Below are positions 41,444 to 49,833 of a stretch of 64,000 nt of DNA, one piece after another (positions within the stretch are counted from its first letter, which is position 1; the number at the start of each line of letters is the position of its first letter). Position numbers and translations under genes: made by a program. The notes under the pieces are model-generated. The model worked only from the letters and a program-made list of their open reading frames with translations, ran no database searches and was not told the DNA's origin. The DNA comes from Brevibacillus sp051967035. GTDB taxonomy: Bacteria > Bacillota > Bacilli > Brevibacillales > Brevibacillaceae. Location of the stretch: assembly GCF_051967035.1 (NCBI RefSeq), contig NZ_JBQCKK010000006.1:1-64000 (forward strand), in the 5' to 3' direction.

Positions 41444-42385
41444 TTACGAGATTCCCTCGGCGAATTTTCGCTTCGCCATGTCCACGTCCCGGCCGATTTG
41501 CGCGATCAGCGCCTCCACGCCGCCGAATTTCTGCTCTTCCCTGATATAGAAAAGAAATTCCACTTCGACTTCCTTGTCGTAAATGTCACCAGAGAACTCG
41601 AAAATGTGTACTTCCAGCGATTTTTCTTTCTTCTCCAGTTCAAACGTCGGTTTGATGCCGACATTCATCACGCCGAAGTAGCTCGTGGAATCCACCGTGA
41701 AGCGCACCCCGTACACGCCGTTCTTGCCGATGAGATAAGGCTGTTCGACCCGGACGTTCGCCGTCGGGAAGCCGATCGTGCGTCCGCGCTTGTCACCGTG
41801 AACGACCTTGCCGCGCACCTTGTACGGACGACCCAGCAGATGACGCACCTGCTCGACATTTCCGTGGTGGAGATATTCGCGGATGATCGTGCTGCTCACT
41901 TTTTCTCCCAATCGATTGACCGGGCTGATAATGTCCAGTCCATAGCGGCCTTTGCTCATTTCCTGCAAGGTATGGGCGGTTCCCATTCCCCTGTAGCCAA
42001 ACGTGTAGTCGAAGCCGACCACGACATGCCGGCACCCGAGAGGAAGCATGCACTCGGTAATGAAGTCCTCCGGGTAAACCGCAGCAAACCCGATATCGAA
42101 CTTCATGACATACGTCGTGTCTACCCCCATTTTCTCAAATTGCTCCAGCTTGTCAGACAGCGGAGTGAGGTAGCTCGTATAGCCGCTTTGCCCAAGAACC
42201 TCGCGCGGATGGGGATCAAACGTCAGCACCGTGCTTTCCCATCCGTTCGCTTTTGCGGTATCAATCGCCTTTTGAATCACCCGGCGATGTCCGATATGTA
42301 CGCCATCGAAATAGCCAAGCGCGATCGCGCATGGCGTCGTTTGCACCTCATTTGGTAGTGGATAGGTCAGGGAGATCGTTTTCAC
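41444..42385 (-). CDS. ribF: bifunctional riboflavin kinase/FAD synthetase
   Basis: The 313-residue enzyme converts riboflavin to FMN and FMN to FAD. The N-terminal adenylyltransferase domain has GYFDGVHIGHRRV (about residue 24) and an SSTIIREYL segment (about 166). The C-terminal kinase domain has GRTIGFPTANV (about 200) and ends in the usual FLFYIREEQKF region. It is the last gene of the nusA-infB operon, 3 bases after truB, and is followed by the rpsO promoter. B. subtilis calls the orthologue ribC. Confidence 0.96.
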   Translation of the reverse strand: MKTISLTYPLPNEVQTTPCAIALGYFDGVHIGHRRVIQKAIDTAKANGWESTVLTFDPHPREVLGQSGYTSYLTPLSDKLEQFEKMGVDTTYVMKFDIGFAAVYPEDFITECMLPLGCRHVVVGFDYTFGYRGMGTAHTLQEMSKGRYGLDIISPVNRLGEKVSSTIIREYLHHGNVEQVRHLLGRPYKVRGKVVHGDKRGRTIGFPTANVRVEQPYLIGKNGVYGVRFTVDSTSYFGVMNVGIKPTFELEKKEKSLEVHIFEFSGDIYDKEVEVEFLFYIREEQKFGGVEALIAQIGRDVDMAKRKFAEGIS

Positions 42386-42388
42386 GGT

Positions 42389-43315
42389 TTACACCTCGGC
42401 TGGAAAGACTTTTTCTGCTTTGGCGAAAAGCCCTTTGTCCCCATGGCACACGCGATGAATCCCCAGCAGTTCTTCTCCTGCAAACAGGCAGATCAGACTG
42501 CCTACCTCGGCGTTGACTCCTGGCAGCGCAGTGGCCAGTCCATTGCGCACCGCCCGGACTCGCTCCGGTTTGACCTGATAGGACGGCAAAAAGGAAATGG
42601 CCTGTGGGATGGAGACAAGATGACGGGAGAGATCCTCGCCGTTCGCAGCCCGCTCCTCCAGTTCCTGAAGAGGAATCGCCTCCCCCTCCACGAACGGACC
42701 GCTCTTGATTCGCCGAAGCAGCTTCATATGGGCAGGATAACCCAGAGCGCGACCGAGGTCAACACATAAGGTGCGCATGTATGTCCCTTTCGAGCAGGTG
42801 CAGGTGAACGAAATATCGACGCTGTCGCCCTTTGCTGTGATCTCATGAAGCGTCAACTCGTACAGCGTCACGTTGCGCGGCTGGCGTTCGACAACGGTGC
42901 CTTCGCGGGCCAGATCGTAGAGGCGCTTTCCCTTTATTTTTACCGCGGAATACATCGGCGGCACCTGCGCGATCTCTCCCAAAAACGATTGCAGCACCTG
43001 CTCGACGCGCTCCGTCGTAATCGCGGCTGCGTCTACCGGAGCCTGCTCCAGCACTTCTCCGGATGCATCCTCTGTCGTCGTGGAAGAGCCGAGCCGCATG
43101 ACTACCTGGTAGCGCTTGGGCAGCTCCTGCAAATACTCGACCAGACGTGTCGCGTTGCCTACGCAAATCGGCAGTACGCCCGTCACATCCGGATCGAGCG
43201 TTCCGGTATGCCCCACTTTTTTGGTTCCATACAGCCGACGAATGCGCGCCACGACATCGTGGGAAGTCATGCCCGCCGGCTTGTCGATTACCAGCACGCC
43301 GTGTGCGTTACTCAT
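42389..43315 (-). CDS. truB: tRNA pseudouridine-55 synthase
   Basis: TruB makes pseudouridine 55 in tRNAs. At 308 residues, it has the KPAGMTSHDVV start (about residue 12), the catalytic Asp in HTGTLDPDVTGVL (about 40) and the later KGTYMRTLCVDLG (about 178). The C-terminus has a PUA-like extension. Its start overlaps the nrnA stop by 8 bases, and ribF begins 3 bases after its end. Confidence 0.97.
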   Translation of the reverse strand: MSNAHGVLVIDKPAGMTSHDVVARIRRLYGTKKVGHTGTLDPDVTGVLPICVGNATRLVEYLQELPKRYQVVMRLGSSTTTEDASGEVLEQAPVDAAAITTERVEQVLQSFLGEIAQVPPMYSAVKIKGKRLYDLAREGTVVERQPRNVTLYELTLHEITAKGDSVDISFTCTCSKGTYMRTLCVDLGRALGYPAHMKLLRRIKSGPFVEGEAIPLQELEERAANGEDLSRHLVSIPQAISFLPSYQVKPERVRAVRNGLATALPGVNAEVGSLICLFAGEELLGIHRVCHGDKGLFAKAEKVFPAEV

Positions 43316-44303
43316 CGTGTTTCACTCCTAATGCCGGTTCCAGTGCGTTCCATATGATTTGCTTTGCTTCCGCGATTGTCCCTTTGATGGTGCAGCCGGC
43401 AGCTTTGGCATGCCCGCCGCCGCCCAGCTGTTTCGCAATGGCAGACACGTCCACGCGATCGCGGGCGCGCATGCTTACCTTGACGACTCCGGGCTCCGCC
43501 TCCACAAAGGAAACGCCCACCTCGACGCCTTCTATGTTTCGGCAGTAATTGACCAACCCGCCTGCATCCTCCCGCTGCGCCCCTTCCGCGGTGAAATCGG
43601 CTGTCGACACGCAAAGAGAAGCGACGAGATTCTGGTGAGACAGCTGTAACGTCTGCAAGGCCCGGCGCAAGACTTTGACATGGGCAAACGTGATTTCCTC
43701 CAGGCACCGCTCCGCCACTTCGCCCGGCTTCACCCCGTAGGTCAGCAAACGGGCCGCGATTTCCATGACCCGCGGCGTCGTGTTGGAGTAGCGAAAGCCG
43801 CCCGTGTCTGTCAACAGGCCGGTATAGATGCACAAGGCGAGCTCTTCGTTGAACGCGATCCCTGCCACTTCTGCCAGTTCAAACAAAATTTCCGCTGTCG
43901 CCGCCGCTTCCGGACGGACCAGGTTGACCGTTCCAAACCCGTCGTTGGTCGGGTGGTGATCGATATTCAGCAAAACAGCGTCCGATGCAAATAAAGGCCG
44001 CACATCGCCCATCCGTGACTCATCGGCACAGTCTACGGCGATTACGGCCTCGAAGCTTTCGGTAAGCGGTTGTTCGCGCAGATTGCGCAAGCGGTCAAAA
44101 CGCGGCAAAAAATCAAACTTGGACGGCGTTTCCCCTTCGTTCACCACCACGTACTCTTTTCCCAGCTGCTCAAGCATGAGCACGACTCCGAGAGCAGAGC
44201 CGGTAGCATCGCCGTCTGGATTGACATGGGAAAGAACCAGGAAGCGGTCATGCTCCCGGATAAAGCGGGCCGCTTCCTCTACTGCTGCTCGATTAGGATT
44301 CAT
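43308..44303 (-). CDS. nrnA: DHH-family phosphoesterase, NrnA type
   Basis: A 331-residue bifunctional oligoribonuclease/pAp phosphatase. The DHH domain has NPDGDATGSAL (about residue 25), VDCADESRMG (about 82) and the DHH motif in NIDHHPTNDGFG (about 106); the C-terminal DHHA1 domain has GGGGHAKAAG (about 300). It degrades nanoRNAs to mononucleotides. The start at 44303 has AAGGAG upstream and overlaps the rbfA stop by 11 bases; longer frames would lie in rbfA. In B. subtilis nrnA lies elsewhere; here it is inserted between rbfA and truB. Confidence 0.92.
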   Translation of the reverse strand: MNPNRAAVEEAARFIREHDRFLVLSHVNPDGDATGSALGVVLMLEQLGKEYVVVNEGETPSKFDFLPRFDRLRNLREQPLTESFEAVIAVDCADESRMGDVRPLFASDAVLLNIDHHPTNDGFGTVNLVRPEAAATAEILFELAEVAGIAFNEELALCIYTGLLTDTGGFRYSNTTPRVMEIAARLLTYGVKPGEVAERCLEEITFAHVKVLRRALQTLQLSHQNLVASLCVSTADFTAEGAQREDAGGLVNYCRNIEGVEVGVSFVEAEPGVVKVSMRARDRVDVSAIAKQLGGGGHAKAAGCTIKGTIAEAKQIIWNALEPALGVKHDE

Positions 44304-44658
44304 CCTGTTTCTCTCCTTCTGTGGAGATTTCCCGCAGGATCGACTCAATTTTGGTACCGTAGTCAATCGACTCATCCAGCTTGAAAACGAAGTCGGGAAT
44401 ATGGCGCAGCTTGACGCGTTTGCCGATTTCGGTACGCAGGTAGCCTTTGGCTTTTGCCAGTCCGGCCAGTGAGGCTTTGCGCTCCTCCTCGCTGCCGAAA
44501 ATGCTGACGAATACTTTTGCAAGCTGGAGATCGCTGCTTACTTCTACATCGGTTACGGTGACAAAGCCGACGCGAGGGTCCTTCAGTCCGCGTTGCAGGA
44601 CGAGGCTCAGTTCTTTTTTGATTTCTTCGCCAATCCGGCTCATTCGTGTTTTGTTCAT
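44293..44658 (-). CDS. rbfA: ribosome-binding factor A
   Basis: RbfA is a KH-like small-subunit maturation factor that also aids cold adaptation. 121 residues, with the family's N-terminal helix (MSRIGEEIKKELS) and PRVGFVTVTDVEVSSDLQLAKVFVS (quoted in part; about residue 30). It overlaps nrnA by 11 bases and follows ylxP by 24 bases. Confidence 0.96.
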   Translation of the reverse strand: MNKTRMSRIGEEIKKELSLVLQRGLKDPRVGFVTVTDVEVSSDLQLAKVFVSIFGSEEERKASLAGLAKAKGYLRTEIGKRVKLRHIPDFVFKLDESIDYGTKIESILREISTEGEKQDES

Positions 44659-44682
44659 CTACTCTCACCTCCGCTGGCTGCC

Positions 44683-44964
44683 TTATTCGTAGTATTCCGT
44701 ATCGATTCGAATCAACTCCACGTCGGGATGGTTTTCCACGAATCGCACCACAGCCTGCATTTCTTGTTGCAAAAAAGACATTTCATTGGCAACGGCAGCG
44801 ATACCCAACACGGTACGCTGCCACTGCTCCAGGTAAGCCATCTCCGCTGCGGACACGTTAAAACGGCTCCGCAGCTTGCCGATGAGACTTTTGACGATGG
44901 CCCGTTTTTCTTTCAGATTATGGCAAGCGGGCAGAAACAGTTCCATCTGCACCCCTGCTACCAT
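44683..44964 (-). CDS. ylxP: YlxP-like DUF503 protein
   Basis: 93 residues; family start QMELFLPACHNLKEKRAIVKSL, with a KLRSRFNVSAAEM segment (about residue 30). YlxP-type proteins lie next to infB and rbfA in many Firmicutes and have been linked to ribosome maturation in B. subtilis; no catalytic residues are evident. The start codon at 44964 shares a base with the infB stop codon, so translation is coupled. A DUF503 name is safer than a function. Confidence 0.9.
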   Translation of the reverse strand: MVAGVQMELFLPACHNLKEKRAIVKSLIGKLRSRFNVSAAEMAYLEQWQRTVLGIAAVANEMSFLQQEMQAVVRFVENHPDVELIRIDTEYYE

Positions 44965-47462
44965 TATGGCTTCACTTCAACCATGACGAAGGCTTCGATC
45001 ACGTCGCCGACTTTGAGGTCCTGGAAGCGTTCCAGGGTCAGACCGCACTCGTAGCCTGCGTTTACCTCTTTCGCGTCGTCCTTGAAGCGTTTCAAGGTGT
45101 CCAGCTTGCCTTCGTAGATCACGATGCCTTCGCGGATCAGGCGAGCGCCCGCATCGCGGCTCAGTTTTCCTTCGGTTACATAGCAACCGGCGATGTTGCC
45201 GACTTTGGATACTTTGAAGACTTCGCGGATTTCTGCCTGACCGATGATGTTTTCTTTATAAACAGGGTCCAGCATGCCTTTCAGGGCTTGCTCGATCTCT
45301 TCGATTACCGTGTAGATCACGCGGTGCAGGCGAATGTCGATTTTCTCCTGTTCCGCCATGCTGCGAGCATTTGGCTCAGGGCGCACGTTGAAACCGATGA
45401 TGATCGCATTCGATGCGTTTGCCAGCGTAACGTCGGACTCGGTGATCGCGCCGACGCCAGTGTGAATGATTTTCACGCGGGTACCGTTGACGTCAATTTT
45501 TTCCAGAGAGCCGCGCAGCGCCTCTACAGAGCCTTGTACGTCGCCTTTTACGATCAGGTTCAGCTCTTTGATATCGCCTTCCTGAATGTGCTGGAACAGA
45601 TCGTCCAACGAGACGCGAGAGCTTTCGCGACGCTCGGATTCACGCTGCTTGGCTGCACGCGCTTCCCCGATCGCACGGGCTTTTTTCTCGTCTTCAAACA
45701 CGTGGAACTGATCGCCAGCCTGCGGTACATCGTTCAAACCGGTAATTTCCACAGGGGTAGAAGGACCTGCTTCTTTCAGACGGCGCCCTTTGTCGTTGAC
45801 CATCGCACGTACACGACCGTAGGTAGAGCCGACTACGATCGGATCGCCGACGCGCAGCGTTCCTTGCTGTACCAGGACGGTCGCTACCGGGCCGCGGCCT
45901 TTATCCAGCTCGGCTTCCACTACCGTACCGCGCGCACGCTTGTTCGGATTGGCCTTCAGCTCCTGAACCTCTGCGACGAGCAGAATGTACTCCAGCAGCT
46001 CTTCGATCCCTATGCGCTGCTTCGCAGACAGTGGAGAGAAAATGGTGTCCCCGCCCCATTCTTCCGCAACGAGTCCGTACTCGGTCAGCTCCTGCTTGAT
46101 GCGCTCGATGTTGGCTTCCGGTTTATCCACCTTATTGACAGCGACGATGATCGGTACGTTAGCTGCTTTCGCGTGGCTGATCGCTTCTACGGTTTGCGGC
46201 ATGACGCCGTCATCGGCTGCCACCACAAGGATGGTAATGTCGGTAATTTGCGCCCCGCGCGCACGCATGGTGGTAAACGCCGCGTGACCAGGAGTGTCGA
46301 GGAACGTGATTTTCTTGCCTTTGATCTCGACCTGGTAAGCACCGATGTGCTGGGTAATCCCGCCTGCTTCCCCCGCCACTACGTTCGTGGAGCGGATGGC
46401 GTCGAGCAGCGTTGTTTTTCCGTGGTCGACGTGACCCATGATGGTGACGACCGGCGGACGTTCGACAAGTGTCTCAGGCGCATCCACTTCTTCCAGCGTT
46501 TCGAAGTTCGTTTCGTCGATGATGATTTTTTCTTCGACTTCAACGTTGTAGTCGGCGCAAATCAGTTCAATGGCTTCCCGCTCCAGATATTGGTTGATCG
46601 TTGCCATGATCCCCAAATTAAACAACTTTTTGATGATTTCCGCCGGTTCCTTGCGCAGCTTCACAGCCAGCTCGTTCACTGTCAGCGACTCGGTAAACGT
46701 AATTTTGCTAGGCGTCTCAAGCACCGGACGCTGTGGCTTTTGTCCGCCGCGCTGCTGGTTGTTGCCGCCGCGTCGGTTGTTGTTGCGGTTGTTGCCGCCG
46801 CGGAAAGGCGTGTTCTTTTTATTGTCTTCAAACGTCTTTTGCGTTTGCGGGCCTTTTTTGATCTTCTCGCGTTTTTCCAAACCGACATTGGACGGGAGCT
46901 TGACTTTGTCTTCGAACTCGTCACCCGTGCGCACTTCGGTTTGGCTGGCAGCTGCCTGTTGCGGAGGGCGCTGCTGGTTTTGCGGTTTTTGTTGTTGGCT
47001 CTGTGGGCGTTGTTGATTTTGCGGCTTGCGGTCAGTCGGTTTTGCTGGTTGACTTCTCATATGGTTTGGTCTTCTCTCCTGATTCTTCCCCTGATTTTTT
47101 CCATGTTGAGGACTATGCTGATCGGGCTGTTTTTCACTGGTGCTCGCTGGACGATTGCTGCCGGTAGAAACTCCCCCGCGATCGCGTTCTGCATGCTGCT
47201 GGGACTGGGATTGTCCTCTGGGTTCGTTGGGGCGTCGTTGATCTTCCGGTTGTTTCGGTTTGGAATCGCCTGGCGTATGGCGCGCCTCCGGCTTGGAGCC
47301 GGCACGCAGTTTGGCCATGTGCTCCTCGATCCGCTTGATCGTCCCTTCTTCCATGATACTCATATGGTTTGCTACTTCTATGTTCAAACGCTTTAGCAAA
47401 TTGAGGATTTCCTTACTGCTCATGTTGTGCTGTTTGGCATATTCATACACACGTGTCTTCAA
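44964..47462 (-). CDS. infB: translation initiation factor IF-2
   Basis: IF-2 positions initiator tRNA on the small subunit and promotes subunit joining. In its 832 residues: a short N-terminal IF2_N domain (about 1-52), a Gln/Pro/Asn/Arg-rich linker (about 55-240) with an RRGGNNQQRGGQ-type stretch, a second IF2_N domain (about 255-305), and the GTPase core with GHVDHGKTTLL (about 338), DTPGHAAFT and NKVDK. Domains C1 and C2 complete it. The linker is longer than in B. subtilis (total 716). Ends one base into ylxP. Confidence 0.98.
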   Translation of the reverse strand: MKTRVYEYAKQHNMSSKEILNLLKRLNIEVANHMSIMEEGTIKRIEEHMAKLRAGSKPEARHTPGDSKPKQPEDQRRPNEPRGQSQSQQHAERDRGGVSTGSNRPASTSEKQPDQHSPQHGKNQGKNQERRPNHMRSQPAKPTDRKPQNQQRPQSQQQKPQNQQRPPQQAAASQTEVRTGDEFEDKVKLPSNVGLEKREKIKKGPQTQKTFEDNKKNTPFRGGNNRNNNRRGGNNQQRGGQKPQRPVLETPSKITFTESLTVNELAVKLRKEPAEIIKKLFNLGIMATINQYLEREAIELICADYNVEVEEKIIIDETNFETLEEVDAPETLVERPPVVTIMGHVDHGKTTLLDAIRSTNVVAGEAGGITQHIGAYQVEIKGKKITFLDTPGHAAFTTMRARGAQITDITILVVAADDGVMPQTVEAISHAKAANVPIIVAVNKVDKPEANIERIKQELTEYGLVAEEWGGDTIFSPLSAKQRIGIEELLEYILLVAEVQELKANPNKRARGTVVEAELDKGRGPVATVLVQQGTLRVGDPIVVGSTYGRVRAMVNDKGRRLKEAGPSTPVEITGLNDVPQAGDQFHVFEDEKKARAIGEARAAKQRESERRESSRVSLDDLFQHIQEGDIKELNLIVKGDVQGSVEALRGSLEKIDVNGTRVKIIHTGVGAITESDVTLANASNAIIIGFNVRPEPNARSMAEQEKIDIRLHRVIYTVIEEIEQALKGMLDPVYKENIIGQAEIREVFKVSKVGNIAGCYVTEGKLSRDAGARLIREGIVIYEGKLDTLKRFKDDAKEVNAGYECGLTLERFQDLKVGDVIEAFVMVEVKP

Positions 47463-47483
47463 ATAAACTTCACCCTTTCCAAG

Positions 47484-47783
47484 TTAGGTGAGCAGACGCT
47501 GAATGCTTTCAGCCAACTTCCCATCGGTCACCGCCACGGTAACGCGCCCATCTTTTCCGATTGCGTGTCCCAATGAATATCGGTCGCCTGTGGTTACACA
47601 TGAGACCCCGTAATAGGAACATTTATCCTTGACTTTTTTGGCTGTATTGTCAGATGCGTCCGATGCGAGCAAAACGAGACGGGCCTGACCATTGCGGATC
47701 GCCGCGATGACCAATTCCTCCCCGGTCACGATTTTGCGCGCGCGCATCGCAATTCCGAGCAGCTGAGCTGCCTGTGGGATCAT
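47484..47783 (-). CDS. ylxQ: L7Ae-family K-turn-binding protein YlxQ
   Basis: A 99-residue protein of the L7Ae/L30e family. It has the QAAQLLGIAMRARKIVTGEE start and a helical core through ASDASDNTAKKVKDKC. Members bind kink-turn RNA; the target here is unknown. Start at 47783 (MIPQ), overlapping the ylxR stop as ATGA, with GGAG about 11 nt upstream; the earlier ATG at 47804 lacks a Shine-Dalgarno. Part of the nusA-infB operon. Confidence 0.9.
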   Translation of the reverse strand: MIPQAAQLLGIAMRARKIVTGEELVIAAIRNGQARLVLLASDASDNTAKKVKDKCSYYGVSCVTTGDRYSLGHAIGKDGRVTVAVTDGKLAESIQRLLT

Positions 47784-48070
47784 CGTCCCATCATCTCCAG
47801 CCATTTCTCGCGGAAAGCATCATACTTCTCTTCGGAGATCGACATATTCAGGGCACGTTCCAGCACTTTTTTCCATTTTCCCGATGCGAACGCGTCCGGC
47901 TTCAGACAGCTTTCCTGCCGACATACATAAGTACCGCGTCCCGCCGCCTTTCCCGTCGGATCGATGACAATCTCCTCAGCGGGCGTTCGGACGACGCGGA
48001 TCAATTCCTTTTTCGGAAACATTCCTTGGCAAACGATGCATTTACGCAAAGGGATCTTTTTTTGCTTCAT
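47780..48070 (-). CDS. rnpM: YlxR-family protein, RNase P modulator
   Basis: 96 residues with the family's CIVCQGMFPKKELIRVV start (about residue 12) and GRGTYVCRQESCL (about 45). Formerly YlxR, it was recently named RnpM because it binds and modulates RNase P RNA in B. subtilis. Two Cys pairs may hold zinc. It begins 2 bases after nusA and overlaps ylxQ by 4 bases. Confidence 0.92.
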   Translation of the reverse strand: MKQKKIPLRKCIVCQGMFPKKELIRVVRTPAEEIVIDPTGKAAGRGTYVCRQESCLKPDAFASGKWKKVLERALNMSISEEKYDAFREKWLEMMGR

Positions 48071-48072
48071 GA

Positions 48073-49164
48073 CTATTCGTTGTCGACTCCTTCATCGCCC
48101 TCTGCTTCTTTCGGGTAGGCGATGCCTTCTTGGTCTGCCTGGGACTCGCTCTTGATGTCGATCTTCCAGCCGGTCAGCTTGGCAGCCAAACGAGCGTTTT
48201 GTCCGCGCTTGCCAATCGCGAGCGACAGTTGGTAATCCGGCACGATGACACGGGTTACCTTTTCGGCGAGGTTGACATCTACGTGCAGCACCTTCGCCGG
48301 GCTGAGCGCGTTTGCCACGTACTCGGCAGGATCTTCGGACCAACGGACAATGTCGATCTTCTCACCCTTCAGCTCCGTCACGATCGTCTGTACGCGCATG
48401 CCTTTTGGACCGACACATGCCCCTACAGGATCGACGTCCGGATTGATGGAATGAACAGCGATTTTGGAGCGATCGCCTGCTTCACGAGCAACGGATTTGA
48501 TTTCAACCACACCATCGTAAATTTCTGGCACTTCCAATTCAAAGAGGCGCTTCAAAAGTCCCGGATGCGTACGGGAAACGACGATTTGCGGTCCCTTCGT
48601 GGTTTTTTCTACTTTAATGATGTATGCCTTCACCCGATCTTGCGACTTGAATTCCTCCGACGGCATTTTCTCGGTGATCGGCATAACCGCTTCCGCCTTG
48701 CCCAGATCGATGTAGTAATTGCGGGCATCCATCCGCTGAACGACGCCTGTGACGATATCATCCTCGCGCTCGATGAACTCGCTGTAAATCAGACCGCGCT
48801 CCGCTTCGCGAATGCGCTGGGTGACCACCTGCTTGGCCGTTTGCGCAGCGATGCGCCCGAAGTCGCGAGGCGTCACCTCGATTTCCACGATATCGTCCAG
48901 TCGATAATTCGGATCAATTTCCTGGGCTGCTTCCTGCGAAATCTCCAGACGCGGGTCCAAAACCTCTTCCACCACGTTTTTGCGTGCGTACACGCGAACC
49001 ATACCTGAATGACGATTTACATCCACCCGCACATTTTGGGCCGAGTTGAAGTTACGTTTGTATCCAGAGATAAGAGCCGCTTCGATGGCCTCAATCAGCA
49101 CGTCTTTGGTGATGCCTTTCTCTCTCTCAATGGCTTCTAGAGCCTCGATAAAATCGCCGTTCAT
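48073..49164 (-). CDS. nusA: transcription termination/antitermination factor NusA
   Basis: NusA binds RNA polymerase and nascent RNA to promote pausing and intrinsic termination. The 363 residues carry an N-terminal polymerase-binding domain (about 1-130), an S1 domain (about 135-200) and two KH domains, with CVGPKGMRVQTIVTEL (about 248) and SLAIGKRGQNARLAAKL (about 318). The acidic tail is short, as in other Firmicutes. Starts 45 bases after rimP. The leader hairpin upstream of rimP could be a NusA-sensitive attenuator. Confidence 0.98.
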   Translation of the reverse strand: MNGDFIEALEAIEREKGITKDVLIEAIEAALISGYKRNFNSAQNVRVDVNRHSGMVRVYARKNVVEEVLDPRLEISQEAAQEIDPNYRLDDIVEIEVTPRDFGRIAAQTAKQVVTQRIREAERGLIYSEFIEREDDIVTGVVQRMDARNYYIDLGKAEAVMPITEKMPSEEFKSQDRVKAYIIKVEKTTKGPQIVVSRTHPGLLKRLFELEVPEIYDGVVEIKSVAREAGDRSKIAVHSINPDVDPVGACVGPKGMRVQTIVTELKGEKIDIVRWSEDPAEYVANALSPAKVLHVDVNLAEKVTRVIVPDYQLSLAIGKRGQNARLAAKLTGWKIDIKSESQADQEGIAYPKEAEGDEGVDNE

Positions 49165-49209
49165 GACTTTCGTTGCCTCCTCCTTTACTTACCAGCCGGC
49201 CGCAAACAT

Positions 49210-49668
49210 CTAAAAGACGATGGCCATGCGTGCCGTGTCAATTTGCTCCTGGGAAATCACGTACGTTTTTTTCGCTTCCTTGACAGTCAATTTGCCGTCT
49301 TCGTACGCTATCAGTTCGCCCTCGAACAGGCTTGCTCCTTCTATCGGCTCCTTGGTTGTAATGTGAACATGTTTGCCGACAGCTTTCGTAAAGTCCTTAT
49401 CCTTGCGCAGCGGACGCTCAGCGCCCGGCGAAGATACCTCCAAAAAGTATGCAGTCGGAATCGGATCTACTTCGTCAAGTTTCTGACTCAGCTTCTCGCT
49501 GACAAGGCTGCAGTCATCGATGTCGATGTTGCCAGTTTCATTGTCGATAAACACGCGAAGAAACCAGTTGCTGCCTTCCTTTTTGTACTCGATGTCAACC
49601 AGTTCCAAGCCCAATTCGTCAACAATGGGCGTGACCAGTTCGGTGACGATGCCCGTTACCTTGCTCAA
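49210..49668 (-). CDS. rimP: ribosome maturation factor RimP
   Basis: RimP assists 30S assembly. The 152-residue protein begins MSKVTGIVTELVTPIVDELGL; a VSSPGAERPL motif lies near residue 77. The start is TTG with AAGGAGG 7 nt upstream. First gene of the long nusA-infB operon, behind a strong promoter and a 100-nt leader with a stable hairpin. Confidence 0.96.
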   Translation of the reverse strand: MSKVTGIVTELVTPIVDELGLELVDIEYKKEGSNWFLRVFIDNETGNIDIDDCSLVSEKLSQKLDEVDPIPTAYFLEVSSPGAERPLRKDKDFTKAVGKHVHITTKEPIEGASLFEGELIAYEDGKLTVKEAKKTYVISQEQIDTARMAIVF

Positions 49669-49708
49669 GCAAGTACCTCCTTTACGTTTGAACCATGAGG
49701 TGCAGCCA

Positions 49709-49735
49709 GAAAGAAAGAGTGGGTTTCCCCACTCT
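49709..49735 (-). terminator. attenuator-like hairpin in the nusA operon leader
   Basis: AGAGTGGG, a GAAA tetraloop and CCCACTCT form a perfect 8-bp stem followed by TTCTTTCT. It lies between the promoter and rimP, about 40 nt downstream of the transcription start. NusA-responsive leader control of this operon is known in other bacteria. Confidence 0.7.
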
Positions 49736-49773
49736 CGATCTGTCCTGCGTATAAAACCAGTATTTCCAAAAAA

Positions 49774-49802
49774 ATTATAGCATAACAGCCCTCCGTTGAC
49801 AA
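49774..49802 (-). promoter_or_regulatory. strong sigma-A promoter, rimP-nusA-infB operon
   Basis: TTGTCA, a 17-bp spacer and a perfect TATAAT preceded by TGC (extended -10). It lies just after the polC stop codon and is among the best promoter matches in the window. Confidence 0.92.
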
Positions 49803-49833
49803 CCTTTGGATCAGGCTGCCCTGCTGCACGGGC

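Noticed and set aside
41439..41465. AGATTCCCT repeated twice near the ribF stop, at first taken for a terminator
   Set aside because: The copies are direct, not inverted, so no hairpin forms.
45288..47396. 702-codon plus-strand frame opposite infB
   Set aside because: Shadow of the infB codon pattern; no signals and no recognisable protein.
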